Counted from the stretch's first letter, positions 1 through 9,567 are shown. The stretch: 64,000 nucleotides of DNA from Bog-793 sp050013835 (GCA_050013835.1 JBEKEM010000010.1:68995-132994), one strand, 5' to 3'. Notes: generated by a model from the sequence alone, not told the origin. Numbers and translations: made by a program.

Positions 1-786
<786 letters not shown>

Positions 787-926
787 CTGCGATCACTCCC
801 CGTCATGTTCGTCATCTCGTCGCGCGCCAGCACTTGCGGTTGCGTATCGGCCAATTCTTGCAGGTCGCCGGGGGTACCTCATTACGCCCACCGACGGACG
901 TTCGGGCGTGTCGTAGAACGGCGGCC

Positions 927-957
927 GGGCCGGTCCCGGGTGACCCGGGACCGGCCC
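927..957 (-). terminator. Perfect 14-bp hairpin between binding protein and permease
   Basis: GGGCCGGTCCCGGG (927-940) and its exact complement (944-957) enclose a 3-base loop. It lies about 35 bases after the stop of the substrate-binding protein gene and 140 bases before the permease start, on the minus strand. No clear T-run follows, as is common for high-GC intrinsic or attenuating hairpins. It probably stabilises the 3' end of the binding-protein message and lowers permease expression, the usual stoichiometry in such operons; that role is inferred. Confidence 0.65.
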
Positions 958-990
958 AACCGCCCGATGTTGCTTTACCGCGTTACCCGC

Positions 991-2940
991 TTACTTCGTG
1001 AAGTACCAGTTCTCCGGGGTGAGCATGAGCAACGGGTCCTGCGGCGTCACGCCCTGGAGGTTCTTGGCGATCTCGGTGACCTGGTAGGCCCCGCTCGGCT
1101 CCCAGATCACGGGGAGCACCGTCGCGGTGTAGTTCTCCCAGTGGGCGAGGGTCGAGTTGCCGAAGTTCGTCGCCTTGATCAACTTGTCCATGTAGGCGTT
1201 CGAGTACGACCCGGCGTTCGACGCCGCGCCGGTCTCGAAGAGGTCCTCGCCGCTCGGCCAGTAGTCCGGCGCGTAGCTCCAGCCGCCCCACCAGCTCATG
1301 CTCCACGTGCACGACGAGCCCGAACACGGCAACGAGGTGCCGTAGACCGTGTCGAACGTCGCGGAGGTGGCCGTGACGTGGATCCCGACAGCACCCCACG
1401 AGGACACCTCGTCGTCCACCATCACGGTGGTCGTCGGGTTACCGCTCGAGTACAGGAAGTTGAAGTTGAGCGGTGTCCCCTTCGGCACGCCGCACTCCGA
1501 CGCGTCGGCACAGACGTCCGTCCCGCCCTTGTTGATCGTCCAGCCGTGAGCCGCAAGCAACGCCGCGGCCTTGGTCGGGCTGTACGGGTACGGGTTCGTC
1601 TCTTCGAACTTCGTCACGAACGAGTTCACCGGGAGGACCGGCACCGGCCCGTAACCGGGCACGCCGTAGCCCTTGATGAGCTTCTTGATCAGCAGGGGCT
1701 GGTTGATCAGCATCTGCAACGCCTGCCGGAAGTAGAGCTGGCGGTAGATCGTGCCGGCGTAGCCGCCGTCGTCTGCGGAGTTGAAGTTCAGCGGGAAGTA
1801 CGTGATCCCCCACGTGTACCAGGGCACCAGGTTGTACTTACCGGAGATGCGCGGGTTGTTCGGCCCGGCCACTGTCGGGCTCTTGGCGGGAACGAGGATG
1901 TCCTCGGCCGGGATGTAGCCGACCGAGATCGTCGTCCCGCTTGACAGCTCGTTGAACTCCGTCGTCGTCGAGGTGAAGGGCAGCTCGACGAAGGCCGACA
2001 GCGTCGGCTTCACCGGGCCCGAGTACTTCGGGTTCGGCTTCATCGTCACGTCGCCCGCGGCGTTGAACGAAGTCAGGTGCCACGGTCCGTCGACGACCTG
2101 CCAGAGCTTGCTCGTCGCATAGGTGGCGAAGGCGTTGTTCGAGCCCTTCGGGTTGGCCGGGTCGTAGCCGGCCTCCTTGGACAGGAAGTTGAAGACGTCG
2201 ACGCAGCTCTTGGCGGCGGCGTTGCCGGGTAGGATCCCGTTCTTCGTCTGCTTGGCCACGACCGAGCCGAACGACGACGTTCCGCACAGCGCCGCGCCGG
2301 CTTTCTGGGAAAGCGACGTCACGTCCCAGGCCATCGGCAGCGGCGTGATCTGGCTGAGCTCGTTGTACACCCACCAGTACTGGTTCACCGAACCGGTGAG
2401 GTTGAACACGACGGTCGAGGCGTTCGGCGTGGTGATCGAGGCGACGTCGTCAGGGATGGTCCCGGGGACGTAGCCGGCCCACGTGTCCTTCTCGAGCTTC
2501 ATGAAGTTCATCCAGAAGACGACGTCCTGGGACGTCACCTTCTCACCGTCGGACCACACGTACGGCTTCAGTGTGACGGTGACCGTCTTTCCGCCGTTGG
2601 AGAACACCGGGTAGTTGGCGAGCGAGAGGGAGAGGTTGATCGTCGGGTTCGCACCGTTGCCGAACCAGAACAGCGGGCGGTACATCAACTCCTGGAACTG
2701 CGAGAGGTTGTTGACGCTGAAGTAGCGGAACGGCGCGAACGGGAAGATGTAGTTCGGTTGCGCGCCGGGCGGCTCGGCGAAGTAGGCGGTCCCGCCCTTC
2801 ACCTTGGTCACGTGCGGCTTGCTGGCGGCGCCGGTCGCCGTGCTCACGGAGCCAGCCGCGAGGGTGAGGATCATCGATCCCGCAACGGCGATGGTCAGCA
2901 CGCCCCCGAGCAGGCCACGCCGGCCGTGGAAGCTTCTCAT
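991..2940 (-). CDS. Extracellular solute-binding protein, family 5 (oligopeptide ABC importer)
   Basis: Periplasmic/extracytoplasmic binding protein of the SBP_bac_5 family, 649 aa, somewhat longer than the usual 520-600. The N-terminus (MRSFHGRRGLLGG then a hydrophobic stretch ending near residue 30) is an export signal; no lipobox Cys is visible, so anchoring is unclear. The body shows family features such as the YRPLFWFG segment and, near the C-terminus, a WW-containing block (MSWWGGWSYAPDYWPSGEDLF) typical of the ligand-capping region. The ATG at 2940 is chosen because AGGAGG sits five bases upstream; a GTG 54 bases earlier in frame has no such site. It is the first gene of the visible importer operon. 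Peptide, nickel or sugar ligands are all possible for this family. Confidence 0.9.
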   Translation of the reverse strand: MRSFHGRRGLLGGVLTIAVAGSMILTLAAGSVSTATGAASKPHVTKVKGGTAYFAEPPGAQPNYIFPFAPFRYFSVNNLSQFQELMYRPLFWFGNGANPTINLSLSLANYPVFSNGGKTVTVTLKPYVWSDGEKVTSQDVVFWMNFMKLEKDTWAGYVPGTIPDDVASITTPNASTVVFNLTGSVNQYWWVYNELSQITPLPMAWDVTSLSQKAGAALCGTSSFGSVVAKQTKNGILPGNAAAKSCVDVFNFLSKEAGYDPANPKGSNNAFATYATSKLWQVVDGPWHLTSFNAAGDVTMKPNPKYSGPVKPTLSAFVELPFTSTTTEFNELSSGTTISVGYIPAEDILVPAKSPTVAGPNNPRISGKYNLVPWYTWGITYFPLNFNSADDGGYAGTIYRQLYFRQALQMLINQPLLIKKLIKGYGVPGYGPVPVLPVNSFVTKFEETNPYPYSPTKAAALLAAHGWTINKGGTDVCADASECGVPKGTPLNFNFLYSSGNPTTTVMVDDEVSSWGAVGIHVTATSATFDTVYGTSLPCSGSSCTWSMSWWGGWSYAPDYWPSGEDLFETGAASNAGSYSNAYMDKLIKATNFGNSTLAHWENYTATVLPVIWEPSGAYQVTEIAKNLQGVTPQDPLLMLTPENWYFTK

Positions 2941-3323
2941 TTGCCCTCCTGACGAAACATCCCGAAAGGACCGCCCCTCCGGGCCCCGCCCCACGACGTG
3001 TGGAGATCTTCTGGAGTGGCCCTAACGTAGCGCGTTCGTAACGTGAGTGGCACGTGCAACTTGTCACGTCACCTGCAGTGATCCGGGCGACGCGCCCCAG
3101 CCGACGAGCGCCCGCCCGCCGCACCGCGGACCGGGCCCGTGATCCCCGGCGATCCGCCAGGGCCCAGGCTTCTCCCAGCTCACGTCGGGTCTGCCTCAGG
3201 TCCCCGCTCGAACCGGTTCGGTCGCCGCCGCACCGGGCGCGGCGTGGCGCCGCGTCGGTGCCCACACTGCGAGCTCGGGCCACGCGCGCCCGCGCGCCAT
3301 CGGCCGCCGTCGGCGGGCCGGGC
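2941..3323. other. Intergenic region between importer and TauE-like gene
   Basis: About 380 bases upstream of the binding-protein gene and downstream of the TauE/SafE-like gene. It is GC-rich, and the open frames in it are shadow-like, arginine/alanine-rich translations without recognisable similarity. The part next to 2941 must contain the importer promoter; a TTGCAC at about 3050-3060 (minus strand) is a possible -35, but no convincing -10 at proper spacing is visible. Confidence 0.4.
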
Positions 3324-4244
3324 TCAGGCCCGCAGTGTCGCCGGCTCCTCGCCGAGGACCCCGATCGCCGCCCGCGGCGCAGCGCGCCACCGCACCCAGG
3401 CCGCCGTGACAACGAGGGTCACGGCGGCGCAGCCCCCGACGATTGCACCGGGGACCCAGCCGATGAGGGCGCAACCGGATCCGAAGATCACCCCGGCGAC
3501 GACCACGCCGAGCGAGCGCGCAGGGATCCACCGTGAGAGGTAGGCGCCGATGAGGGCCCCGGGCACGCCACCGGCGACGACGGCCGCGGTGAGCGAGACG
3601 TGCAGCCCGCCGGCGGCGAGGTGGCCGAGCGCCGCCGCGAGGACGAGCGGCACCGCCTGGACAAGGTCGGTGCCGACGAGCTCGCGCGACGAAAGCGCCG
3701 GGTAGACGAGCGCCAGGGCGACGAGCATGAGCGTGCCCGCGCCGACCGATGTGACCCCGACGGCCAGGCCCCCGAGCACCCCGATCACCACCGTCGGGAA
3801 CGGCCTGGCGGCAACGAGCGGGCGGGTGCCGGTGGGCGGTGCCTCCGCCGCCGCGACACGGGCCTTCGCGAAGCGGCGCGCGATCGCCGCCGCGCCGGAG
3901 AACAGCAGCACGCCGCCGATGATGGGCTCGAGGACGCTGTCCGCCGTCTGAGCCGGGATGTACAGGCTCGACAGCACGCCGCCGGCGAAGGCGGTCGGGA
4001 CGGACCCGGCGACGAGCCACCCGACGATCGGCCAGTGGACGAGCGAGCGCCGCAGGTGGACGAACCCGGCCACCGGCCGCATGAAGACCGAGGCGACGAG
4101 GTCGCTCGCGACCGCAGTCTTGGCGTTGACGTGCAGAGCGAGGATGAGCAACGGCGTGAGGAGGGCCCCCCCGCCGGCGCCGGTGACCCCGACGACGAGA
4201 CCGACGGCGAGACCCGAAACGAGTGCTGCCAGGCTGAACTCCAC
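3324..4244 (-). CDS. TauE/SafE family sulfite/organosulfur exporter-like membrane protein
   Basis: A 306-aa integral membrane protein with about eight hydrophobic segments and the two-repeat layout of the TauE/SafE (former DUF81) family. The first repeat begins LAVGLVVGVTGAGGGALLTP, the glycine-rich signature of the family, and a related G-V-T-S-V-G-A-G-T-L motif opens the second repeat near residue 160. Members are proposed to export sulfite, sulfoacetate or related anions; some may import. The start is a GTG at 4244. It stands alone, transcribed toward the importer, with a short inverted repeat just upstream (4256-4271). Substrate cannot be read from sequence. Confidence 0.85.
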   Translation of the reverse strand: MEFSLAALVSGLAVGLVVGVTGAGGGALLTPLLILALHVNAKTAVASDLVASVFMRPVAGFVHLRRSLVHWPIVGWLVAGSVPTAFAGGVLSSLYIPAQTADSVLEPIIGGVLLFSGAAAIARRFAKARVAAAEAPPTGTRPLVAARPFPTVVIGVLGGLAVGVTSVGAGTLMLVALALVYPALSSRELVGTDLVQAVPLVLAAALGHLAAGGLHVSLTAAVVAGGVPGALIGAYLSRWIPARSLGVVVAGVIFGSGCALIGWVPGAIVGGCAAVTLVVTAAWVRWRAAPRAAIGVLGEEPATLRA

Positions 4245-4255
4245 TGTGTGACTTT

Positions 4256-4271
4256 ACTTAGTGGAGTAAGT
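4256..4271. promoter_or_regulatory. Small inverted repeat upstream of the exporter gene
   Basis: ACTTA (4256-4260), six bases, then TAAGT (4267-4271) form an inverted repeat 12 bases upstream of the exporter start, in a short AT-rich island. It could be an operator for a small dimeric regulator, but no regulator gene is nearby and the arms are only five bases long. Confidence 0.3.
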
Positions 4272-4300
4272 TGGCGCAACTATCGCTGGCACCCGCATCA

Positions 4301-5545
4301 TCAGTCGAGCGGGGTGAAATCGCCCGCGCCGGACGGCCCGACGACGGCGAGCACCCGCCGGCCACCCAGTACCTCGCCGGCGAGGGCGCCCACCTCGTCG
4401 ACGGTGACGGCGTCGATCCGAGCGAGCTGCTCGTCGATCGAGAGCACCTCGTCGAAGAGCAACAGCCCGGCGCCGATCCGCGACATCCGGTTCCCCGAGT
4501 CCTCCAGGCCGAGCAGCAGGTCGGCCGCGACGTGCCCCTTGGCCCGGCCCAGCTCTTGGGGCGTGATGCCGGTGCGCGCGCAGGCGTCGAGCTCGGCGAC
4601 GACGAGATCGACGACCTCGGCCGCGTTGTCGGGCGAGGTGCCAACCGAGACGACGAGGGCGCCGGAGTCGGCGAAGCTGACCCGCTCGGAGACGATCGAG
4701 TAGGCGAGTCCCCGCTCCTCCCGGATCTTCTGGAACAGGCGCGACGAGATCCCCCCGCCGAGGGCGTGGTTGAGGAGCATGAGGGCGAACCTGCTCGGGT
4801 GACGGCGGGCCGGGGCCCGCACGCCGAGCACGAGATGCGCCTGTTCGCTGTCCCGCACCGTCACGTCGAGGGAACGGACCTCGTCGGAGGGGGCGGCGCG
4901 GCGCGGCGCTGCTCCCCCGGCGATGCCGGCGAACCGTCGCTCGAGACCGGCGCCGATCCCCCCGTGGTCGACCTGGCCAGCCGCGGCGACGACGATGTTC
5001 GCCGGCCGGTAGTGCACGGCGAGGAACTGGCGGATCTCGTCAACCGTCACGGACCGGATGACCTCGGGATCGCCGAGGACCTCCCGCCCGAGCGGGTGGG
5101 ACGGGAACATCGCGTCGGCGAAGCGTTCCTGGGCGAAGTCCGCCGGCTCGTCAAGGTGCATCAGCACCTCCTCCAGGATGACCTGACGTTCCGAGTCGAC
5201 CTCGTCGACGCGCAGCGCCGGGCTCCAGACGATGTCAGAGAGGATGTCGAGCCCGAGGTCGAGGTCGTCACCGAGCATGCGGACGTAGAAAGCCGTGTAC
5301 TCCTTGGTCGTGAAGGCGTTCATGTCGCCCCCGACGGCGTCGATGTCCTCGGCGATCGAACGGGCGCTGCGCGTCGGGCTCCCCTTGAAGAGCAGGTGCT
5401 CCAGGAAGTGGGAGATTCCCGCCTGCGCCCCGGTTTCGTCGCGCGACCCCGTCCCCACCCAGACGCCGACGCACGCTGAGCGCACGTCGACCATGCGCTC
5501 GGTGACGAGCCGGACGCCGCAGGGGAGCGCCGAGATCTCGGTCAG
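4301..5545 (-). CDS. M16 family zinc peptidase (processing-peptidase-like)
   Basis: Zinc metallopeptidase of the M16 (pitrilysin/mitochondrial processing peptidase) family, about 414 aa from the chosen start. The inverted zinc motif HFLEH (H-x-x-E-H) with a downstream Glu region (SERQVILEEVLMHLDEP) is intact, so the copy should be catalytic. Homologous sequence begins before the first ATG (5494): TEISALPCGVRLVTERM precedes it in frame, and this beta-strand is conserved. No ATG, GTG or TTG exists between 5494 and well into pnp; CTG codons occur at 5545 and at 5590, the latter overlapping the pnp stop as CTGA. I place the start at 5545 because it gives the expected N-terminus; 5590 is the alternative. 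The pnp-M16 pairing is conserved in many bacteria. Confidence 0.85.
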   Translation of the reverse strand: MTEISALPCGVRLVTERMVDVRSACVGVWVGTGSRDETGAQAGISHFLEHLLFKGSPTRSARSIAEDIDAVGGDMNAFTTKEYTAFYVRMLGDDLDLGLDILSDIVWSPALRVDEVDSERQVILEEVLMHLDEPADFAQERFADAMFPSHPLGREVLGDPEVIRSVTVDEIRQFLAVHYRPANIVVAAAGQVDHGGIGAGLERRFAGIAGGAAPRRAAPSDEVRSLDVTVRDSEQAHLVLGVRAPARRHPSRFALMLLNHALGGGISSRLFQKIREERGLAYSIVSERVSFADSGALVVSVGTSPDNAAEVVDLVVAELDACARTGITPQELGRAKGHVAADLLLGLEDSGNRMSRIGAGLLLFDEVLSIDEQLARIDAVTVDEVGALAGEVLGGRRVLAVVGPSGAGDFTPLD

Positions 5546-5586
5546 GGCCGCGCCGCTCGCTGCCGGCGACCGACCGGCGGGAGTCG

Positions 5587-8028
5587 TCAGCGCCGCGGGC
5601 CGGGACGTCGACGCGGACCGCGGTTCGCCCGTGGCTCCCCGCCTGGGGCGGCGGCGGCCCCGGGGCCGAGATCGCCGAAGTCGTTGGCGATCGTCGCCTC
5701 GAACTCGTCCTCGAACGAGACCCGCTTCACGTGGTCGGCCGGCCCGCCGGAGTCACGCGCCGGACGGGGCCCGCGGTCGTCGCGGCGGTCGCGCTGCGGA
5801 GGGCGGGCCGTTTCGTCCGACGTCGCCCTGGTCGGCTCGCGGCCGCCGATTGGCTCGCCATCCTCGCCGACGAGGGCGAGCGAGACCTTCCCCTGCGGGT
5901 CGATGTCCTGCACGATGACGTCGACTGCCTGGCCGAGCTCGAGGACGTCCTCGACGCGGTCGACCCGGTGCCCCCCGCCGAGCCTTGAGATGTGGAGGAG
6001 GCCGTCGCGGCCGGGCAGGATGTTGACGAACGCCCCGAACTTCGTGATGTTCACGACCCTGCCGGCGTAGGTCTTGCCGACGTCGGCGCTGGGCGGGTCG
6101 AGGATCAGCTCGATCCGGCGCCGCGCCTCGTCGACCGCGACCGACTCCTTGGCGCCGATCGTCACCCGGCCGACCATGCCGTCGTCGTCGACGGCGATAT
6201 CGGCACCCGTCTCCTGCTGCAGGGTGTTGATCACCTTGCCCTTCGGACCGATCACCTCGCCGATCTTGTCCATCGGAATCTCGAAGGTGACGATCTTGGG
6301 CGCGTGGGGCTTCACGGTCGCGGCGGGGTGGGCGATCGCCTTCTCCATCACGTCGAGGACGACCTGACGGGCTTCGCGCGCCTGGCGCAGCGCCTGCCCG
6401 AGCACCTCGGCGGGCAGGCCGTCGATCTTCGTGTCGAGCTGCAGCGCCGTCACGACGTCGCGGGTCCCGGCGACCTTGAAGTCCATGTCGCCGAAGGCGT
6501 CCTCGGCTCCCAAGATGTCGGTGAGCGTCGTGTACTTGCCCTCGGCGTAGACGAGGCCCATCGCGATCCCGCCGACCGGTGCCTTGATCGGCACGCCGGC
6601 GTCCATTAACGACAATGTCGAGCCGCAGACCGACGCCATCGACGTCGACCCGTTCGAGCTGAGCACGTCGGAGACGAGCCGGAGCGTGTAGGGGAACTCC
6701 GCCTCGCCCGGGATCACCGGGAGCAGTGCCCGCTCGGCGAGCAGGCCGTGCCCGATCTCGCGGCGCTTCGGGCCACGCATCATGCCCGTCTCACCGGTCG
6801 AGAACGGCGGGAAGTTGTAGTGGTGCATGTAGCGCTTGGTCTCGTCGACGCTGATGGTGTCGAGCATCTGGTTCATCCGCGGCATGCCGAGAGTCGCCAC
6901 GTTGAGCACCTGGGTGTCGCCGCGCTGGAAAAGCCCCGACCCGTGCACCGTCGGGATCAGGCCGATCTCGGCGGAGAGCGGGCGGATGTCGGTCGGGCCG
7001 CGCCCGTCGATCCGGACCCCCTCCTCGACGATGCGCCGGCGCACGATCGTCTTGGTGTGCGACCGCACCGCGGCCGGGATCTCGCGCTCGCGTCCGGCGA
7101 ACTCCTCGGCCAGTTCGGCGGCGATCTCGTCGGTGGCGGCGGAAAGCGCCTCGTTGCGCGCCGTCTTCGTCGTGATGGCGTTCGCCGCGGCGATCCTGTC
7201 GGCCCCGACGGCGACGACCCGCGCGAGCACGTCCTCGCCGTAGTCGACGAAGGCCTCGTAGGGGATCGTCGGCTTGGCGCCAGCCTTGGCGACGAGCTCG
7301 CGCTGGAGCTCGATCGACTCGCGGATCCAGGTCTTGGCCTCCTCGAGCCCACCGGCGATGACCTCCTCGGTCACCTTGGGTGCGCCGGCGTCGAAGTAGT
7401 CGAATGCGTGCTCGGTCCCGCCGGCCTCGACCATCATGATCGCGATCTCGGCGTCCGGCTCGCTCCCGAGCGCCCTGCCCGCCACGACGAGCTCGAAGGT
7501 CGAGGCGTCACCCTCCTGGTAGGTGGAGTGCGGCAGCCATTTTCCCTCCGTCGAGTAGGCGATCCGCACGGCGCCGATCGGCCCGTCGAAGGGGATCCCC
7601 GAGATCATCAGCGCCGCCGAGGCTCCGTTGATCGCCACGACATCGTGCGGGTTCTCCTGGTCGGCGCCGAGAATTGTGCCGACGATGTGGATCTCGTTGC
7701 GGAAGCCGGAGGGGAACGACGGGCGCAACGGGCGGTCGATGAGACGCGCCGTCAGGATCGCCTGGTCGCTCGCCCGGCCTTCCCGGCGGAAGAACGAGCC
7801 GGGGATCTTCCCGGCGGCGTACATCCGCTCCTCGATGTCGACGGTGAGGGGGAAGAAGTCCTGCCCCTCGCGGACCTTGCGGGCTGCGGTCGCGGTGACG
7901 AGCACCAGGGTGTCGCCGATGCGGGCGACGACCGCCCCATCTGCTTGCTGTGCGAGCTTGCCTGTCTCGAACGACAAAGTGCGGCTGGACCCGCTGATCG
8001 GGCCCGAAACGGCGATGGCCTCGGCCAT
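5587..8028 (-). CDS. pnp: Polyribonucleotide nucleotidyltransferase (PNPase)
   Basis: Cytoplasmic phosphorolytic 3'-5' exoribonuclease, RNA decay and processing. At 813 aa it has the full architecture: first RNase PH-like domain (about 10-145), helical linker, second RNase PH-like domain (about 310-545), KH domain with the motif MDKIGEVIGPKGKVIN, then an S1 domain (VGKTYAGRVVNITKFGAFVN) and a basic, disordered tail. Start ATG at 8028 is supported by AAGGAG four bases upstream. It follows rpsO with a 230-base gap that holds two hairpins, and the M16 peptidase gene follows at once. Identification is certain. Confidence 0.98.
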   Translation of the reverse strand: MAEAIAVSGPISGSSRTLSFETGKLAQQADGAVVARIGDTLVLVTATAARKVREGQDFFPLTVDIEERMYAAGKIPGSFFRREGRASDQAILTARLIDRPLRPSFPSGFRNEIHIVGTILGADQENPHDVVAINGASAALMISGIPFDGPIGAVRIAYSTEGKWLPHSTYQEGDASTFELVVAGRALGSEPDAEIAIMMVEAGGTEHAFDYFDAGAPKVTEEVIAGGLEEAKTWIRESIELQRELVAKAGAKPTIPYEAFVDYGEDVLARVVAVGADRIAAANAITTKTARNEALSAATDEIAAELAEEFAGREREIPAAVRSHTKTIVRRRIVEEGVRIDGRGPTDIRPLSAEIGLIPTVHGSGLFQRGDTQVLNVATLGMPRMNQMLDTISVDETKRYMHHYNFPPFSTGETGMMRGPKRREIGHGLLAERALLPVIPGEAEFPYTLRLVSDVLSSNGSTSMASVCGSTLSLMDAGVPIKAPVGGIAMGLVYAEGKYTTLTDILGAEDAFGDMDFKVAGTRDVVTALQLDTKIDGLPAEVLGQALRQAREARQVVLDVMEKAIAHPAATVKPHAPKIVTFEIPMDKIGEVIGPKGKVINTLQQETGADIAVDDDGMVGRVTIGAKESVAVDEARRRIELILDPPSADVGKTYAGRVVNITKFGAFVNILPGRDGLLHISRLGGGHRVDRVEDVLELGQAVDVIVQDIDPQGKVSLALVGEDGEPIGGREPTRATSDETARPPQRDRRDDRGPRPARDSGGPADHVKRVSFEDEFEATIANDFGDLGPGAAAAPGGEPRANRGPRRRPGPRR

Positions 8029-8066
8029 AACACTCCTTGGTCACTGGGGCGCCCGCCCGCCAGTTC

Positions 8067-8109
8067 CCAGTCGTCGGGCTCCCGAACGGGCCGAGGACCC
8101 GGCGACTGG
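8067..8109 (-). promoter_or_regulatory. Branched stem structure in the pnp leader
   Basis: CCAGTCG (8067-8073) pairs exactly with CGACTGG (8103-8109), and two smaller hairpins can form inside (TCGGG/CCCGA at 8074-8085 and CGGG/CCCG at 8087-8101), giving a three-way junction that ends about 40 bases before the pnp start. In enterobacteria PNPase controls its own message through a leader stem cut by RNase III. The structure is seen; the autoregulatory role is an analogy. Confidence 0.45.
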
Positions 8110-8147
8110 CAGCTGGCGCCCGCGGGTGCCGTTGGCTGTCTACGGTG

Positions 8148-8176
8148 CCGACGCCTCCCGGGCGACGGGAGGTCGG
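8148..8176 (-). terminator. Hairpin downstream of rpsO
   Basis: CCTCCC (8154-8159) and GGGAGG (8167-8172) with flanking CCGAC/GTCGG form an interrupted 10-bp stem about 85 bases after the rpsO stop. No T-run follows. It may act as a partial terminator or as an RNA-processing site separating rpsO from pnp. Confidence 0.4.
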
Positions 8177-8260
8177 ACACCTCTTCTTAGCCGGGTAGCG
8201 CTCCTCGCCTCCCGGCTCTCGCCCCGCCGGGCACTCGCCCGGTGGAGTTGGCTCCTGCCT

Positions 8261-8518
8261 CTATCGGCGGAGACCGAGGCGCGCGATGAGGCTGCGATAG
8301 CGCTCGACGTCGTTCGCCCGCACGTAGTCCAGCAGGCGACGCCGTTGCCCGTTGAGCTTCAGGAGCCCGCGTCGGGTGTGGTGGTCGCCCTTGTGCGACT
8401 TGAGGTGCTCCGTGAGACCGTTGATGCGCTCAGAGAGCACCGCGATCTGGACCTCGGGCGAGCCGGTGTCGGTCTCGTGCAGCCGGTACTCGGCGATCGT
8501 CGCCGCCTTGTCGAGCAT
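8261..8518 (-). CDS. rpsO: 30S ribosomal protein S15
   Basis: Primary 16S rRNA-binding protein of the small subunit central domain, 85 aa, close to the standard 88-89. The signature HETDTGSPEVQIA near residues 14-26 and the basic helix KSHKGDHHTRRGLL are intact. The ATG at 8518 gives the family N-terminus; the frame stays open further upstream, but that extension is not conserved and is not translated product in my reading. The rpsO-pnp order is widely conserved. Confidence 0.97.
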   Translation of the reverse strand: MLDKAATIAEYRLHETDTGSPEVQIAVLSERINGLTEHLKSHKGDHHTRRGLLKLNGQRRRLLDYVRANDVERYRSLIARLGLRR

Positions 8519-8823
8519 GGACGTGCAAACCCTCGTAGATCTCGTGCCCCGGCCGCCGGGGTCGCCCCCGCGGACCGAAGACAGGACCGGCGTCACGCGC
8601 GCGGACACCGTCGCCGACGAATGCCGACGCAGGCAGACTAGCAGCTCCCCATCCCGTCCGGCCCGGCGGCGAACCGACCGGCGGCGGGCGGCAGCGGTCC
8701 GGTTCGACGAGCGAGCGAGCGGAATCAGGTAACCAGACGAGGTTCTCGGCACGGCCGGCCACGACGGGCCCGCCCTCGTGGCGCGGAAGGGCGCGCCTCC
8801 CCGGCGGCTGTTACCTTCAGCCC
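8519..8823. other. Divergent intergenic region, rpsO leader
   Basis: About 300 bases between the divergent starts of rpsO and the exported protein. Near rpsO it holds a perfect hairpin CCCCGG-CCG-CCGGGG (8547-8561), preceded on the minus strand by a further G-run that could pair alternatively with the same C-run. It should hold both promoters; no canonical -35/-10 pair stands out. Confidence 0.4.
8547..8561 (-). promoter_or_regulatory. rpsO leader hairpin
   Basis: A 6-bp GC-only stem with a 3-base loop ends 28 bases upstream of the rpsO start codon. The neighbouring GGGGGCG on the minus strand can compete for the same C-run, so two exclusive folds or a pseudoknot are possible. S15 represses its own translation through such leader folds in several bacteria; here that is only a suggestion. 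Confidence 0.35.
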
Positions 8824-9567
8824 ATGCGGCAGGCTCGATTCTTGGCTGTTGGAGCGCTCGCACTGGGACTCTCCGTCGGTCCGTTGGCGGCGCCGGCGGC
8901 GCCGGCGGGCGGCCCCTTCGCCGGCATGTCGGCCCAGAAAGTGCTCTCCGTGTCGATCGCGGCCGCGGTGGCGGAACGTTCTGTCGCCTGCACGACCACC
9001 GACCGTGTGAGCTCCTCTCGGACGCTCGTGAAGGCGACCACCATCTTGGGCCGATCGAGTGGTGAGGAGCGTGCGACCGGGACCTACGAGGGGCGATCGG
9101 TGCAAGCGACGCTCATCGTCGTCGGCGACCGTGTCTACGTGGACGGCAACAAGGCCGGTCTGGAAGCTCCGATGCTTGTCGGCATGTTGGCGGCCACAGC
9201 TGCGAAGTACGCGGGCCGCTGGTTCTACGGTCCGATCTCGAATGAACCCTTCGACATCTTGGCCGCCGACCTCACCCTGGCGAAGAATGCATTCGACGGG
9301 ATCCTCCTCGCCCCGTACTCCCTGGGCCGGGAAGTGGAGGTCGACGGGCAGGAGGTCGTCGGGGTTCACGGTCGCCTGGGGACCGGGGCCGAGGGAAAGG
9401 ACACGTCGGGCTGGCTCTTCGTGGCGGTGAGCGGGACCCACCTGCCCGTGCGGTACGACGCCACGGCGACGTCCGGCAAGACGGTGTACGGCTATCAGAC
9501 GGACTTCTCGCACTGGAACGCGGCCGTGCGGGTGCAGCCACCAAAGGGCGCCGTCGCCTACTCCTGA
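8824..9567 (+). CDS. Exported protein of unknown function, possibly LppX/LprG-like
   Basis: A 247-aa protein with a signal peptide (MRQARFLAVGALALGLSVG followed by an alanine-rich cleavage region near residue 27) and no lipobox Cys at that position. The mature part is mostly beta-strand-like, with segments such as EGRSVQATLIVVGDRVYVDG and SGTHLPVRYDATATSGKTV that resemble the LppX/LprG lipid-binding fold of actinobacterial lipoproteins. That likeness is my impression of pattern and length, not a match I can confirm. No good ribosome-binding site precedes the ATG, so a leaderless message is possible. It is divergent from rpsO and convergent with the methyltransferase gene. Confidence 0.75.
   Translation: MRQARFLAVGALALGLSVGPLAAPAAPAGGPFAGMSAQKVLSVSIAAAVAERSVACTTTDRVSSSRTLVKATTILGRSSGEERATGTYEGRSVQATLIVVGDRVYVDGNKAGLEAPMLVGMLAATAAKYAGRWFYGPISNEPFDILAADLTLAKNAFDGILLAPYSLGREVEVDGQEVVGVHGRLGTGAEGKDTSGWLFVAVSGTHLPVRYDATATSGKTVYGYQTDFSHWNAAVRVQPPKGAVAYS

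Noticed and set aside
3050..3543. Plus-strand open frames upstream of the binding protein
   Set aside because: They are antisense to the 3' end of the exporter gene and arginine-rich shadows.
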